Shown one piece after another: positions 15,007-15,798 of a DNA stretch of 15,798 nt. How positions within the stretch are numbered: position 1 is the first letter of the stretch; each line of letters starts with the position of its first letter. Location: assembly GCA_002372375.1 (NCBI GenBank), contig DFGJ01000016.1, forward strand, positions 1 to 15,798, given 5' to 3'. The notes under the pieces were generated by a model. The model was given only the letters and a program-made list of their open reading frames with translations. It was not told the DNA's origin and did no database searches. Source of the DNA: Ruminococcaceae bacterium UBA3753. GTDB lineage: Bacteria > Bacillota > Clostridia > Oscillospirales > Acutalibacteraceae. The translations under genes and the position numbers were made by a program.

Positions 15007-15119
15007 AAATCATTTCCTCCAAAAATTTTTATCATTTAAATGCCTTATACGCTTTTTTAGACAACACTAAAAACAAATATATCAAACAAAACTATACTAA
15101 ATTTGCAAAAAAGGATCTG
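15007..15119. other. Immediate trpB upstream region
   Basis: On the minus strand a -10-like TATAAG lies near 15050 with no good -35 at the right spacing. I see no other signal except the trpB ribosome site GGAGGA (15015-15020). Confidence 0.3.
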
Positions 15120-15297
15120 TTAATCACCTAAGCCACCTTCATCTTTACTTTCACCTCTAATTAGAGGGAACCTTCTTTCATCAATAGTATTTTGTATTTT
15201 AACAAGTCTTCCCACTTTTCCATAACCTAACCTGCTTTTTTAAAACTTCATAACCCTCAAAAAACGAAATATCTTCTTCACAACACACATAATTAAC
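15120..15297 (-). pseudogene. Frameshifted fragment of an unrecognised gene
   Basis: Two adjacent minus-strand frames look coding and join at a run of six A residues. The first (15297 down to about 15240) includes EEDISFFEGYEVLKK. The second (15239-15120) includes GYGKVGRLVKIQNTIDERR and FPLIRGESKDEGGLGD, then a TAA stop. Codons in the second part begin mostly with G or A, as in real genes, and the protein is charged, unlike the hydrophobic frames that T/G-rich DNA gives by chance. A one-base indel would join them into the C-terminal part of one protein of at least about 60 residues. I do not recognise the family. No start or ribosome site is visible for either part, and the second part has a stop just upstream in its own frame. 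Confidence 0.45.
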
Positions 15298-15769
15298 CTA
15301 ATAACCGCGAAACTTGTAACCACAAAACTTGATACTCAAAACACTAAAAGAAACCAACCATCTTTACAATAAAATGGTCAACAACGCAACAACATAACGG
15401 TTCAGCAAATAAAAAAATGCGCAGTCAGACGAAAGTAAACAAATCGAACTAAACTAAATAAAGAAGACTCTAAATTCATTTAAAGCGAAATCCCAAACAA
15501 CAACCCAGAGGCTACTGGCCACGAGTTCCACCAGCCCACACTTACAACCGCAAATGGCAGCCACAGCAACCGAACAGACTACCACACGAAAAGGTTTACA
15601 GTAAAGCCAGCAGCACCTATATGTTAAAAACTCGCCATAGTAAGGTAAAAACCAAAATACAAGCCGGAATAAGCAACCACCAAAACCTTGTTCTTATAAT
15701 GCCAAAAACAAATGAGCTTTTTTCAGAATACAACATACACAGTACACCAGAAAACAAACACACAAAGCA
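15298..15769. other. T/G-rich (minus strand) stretch between tRNA-Pro and the gene fragment
   Basis: The minus strand is rich in T and G and poor in A, so its frames are open by composition. One frame runs from about 15692 to 15470 without a stop but is Cys/Val/Trp-rich and has no start with a ribosome site. Further in-frame stops follow at about 15370 and 15298. It may be an older part of the decayed gene at 15120-15297, or noncoding leader. A GGTGGAAC at about 15530 was checked as a T-box core and rejected. Confidence 0.35.
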
Positions 15770-15798
15770 TGGTCGGAGTGACAGGACTTGAACCTGCG
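15770..15798 (-). tRNA. 3' end of a tRNA, probably tRNA-Pro, cut off by window edge
   Basis: Read on the minus strand, the last bases give a T-arm (GCAGG, loop TTCAAGT, CCTGT), the acceptor 3' strand CACTCCG, discriminator A and an encoded CCA (TGG at 15770-15772). The acceptor sequence, which implies a 5' strand CGGAGTG, and the T-arm fit bacterial tRNA-Pro best. The anticodon is outside the window, so the amino acid is inferred. Confidence 0.75.

Noticed and set aside
15150..15225. Possible trp leader peptide (ATG GAA AAG TGG ... TAA) followed by a 14-bp palindrome CCTCTAATTAGAGG
   Set aside because: There is only one Trp codon and no T-run after the palindrome, and the overlapping frame looks more like real protein. 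A 14-bp palindrome is near chance level here.
15515..15545. T-box core candidate for trpB (GGTGGAACTCG on the minus strand)
   Set aside because: The conserved GGTGGNACCGCG is not fully matched. It lies about 510 bases from the trpB start, and I could not find a matching antiterminator/terminator pair or a specifier stem.

Overview
The window looks like chromosomal DNA from an AT-rich Gram-positive bacterium, most likely a member of the Clostridia. Signs of this are the zinc-ribbon type L32 protein, purine-rich AGGAGG-type ribosome sites with frequent GTG and TTG starts, consensus sigma-A promoters, and an oscillospiral/clostridial flavour to several proteins. The order-level guess is weak. 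The window opens and closes inside tRNA genes on the minus strand (tRNA-Asn on the left, probably tRNA-Pro on the right).

Left part (about 470-5513, all plus strand): housekeeping genes in separate units. rpmF sits behind a perfect consensus promoter and is followed by ddl (D-Ala-D-Ala ligase). Then come murI (glutamate racemase, with a large insertion) and argS (arginyl-tRNA synthetase). ddl and murI both serve peptidoglycan synthesis: MurI supplies D-Glu and Ddl the terminal D-Ala-D-Ala.

Middle (5514-10883, plus strand): a 1.08 kb gap contains two diverged tandem copies of a roughly 153-bp unit. It is followed by a three-gene ABC-2 cassette (ATPase, permease, membrane-anchored auxiliary protein) of the GldA/GldF/GldG architecture. 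After a 0.7 kb gap comes a 60-residue single-pass membrane protein with its own good promoter.

Right part (about 11.25-15.8 kb, minus strand): reading in the direction of transcription from the right edge, this holds tRNA-Pro, a long T/G-rich leader with a frameshifted gene fragment, an intact trpB, a chloramphenicol-acetyltransferase-like pseudogene, a secreted alpha/beta hydrolase, and finally the decayed C-terminal quarter of a second trpB. A clear intrinsic terminator closes the plus-strand side at about 11.25 kb, so the two halves converge there.

The overall picture is a genome with unusually low coding density (intact genes cover about 60 percent of the window) and visible gene decay. 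The most informative observations are the trpB remnant and the reconstructable CAT pseudogene, neither of which appears as a simple ORF. I did not find a CRISPR array, insertion sequence, prophage or a convincing new multi-gene system.
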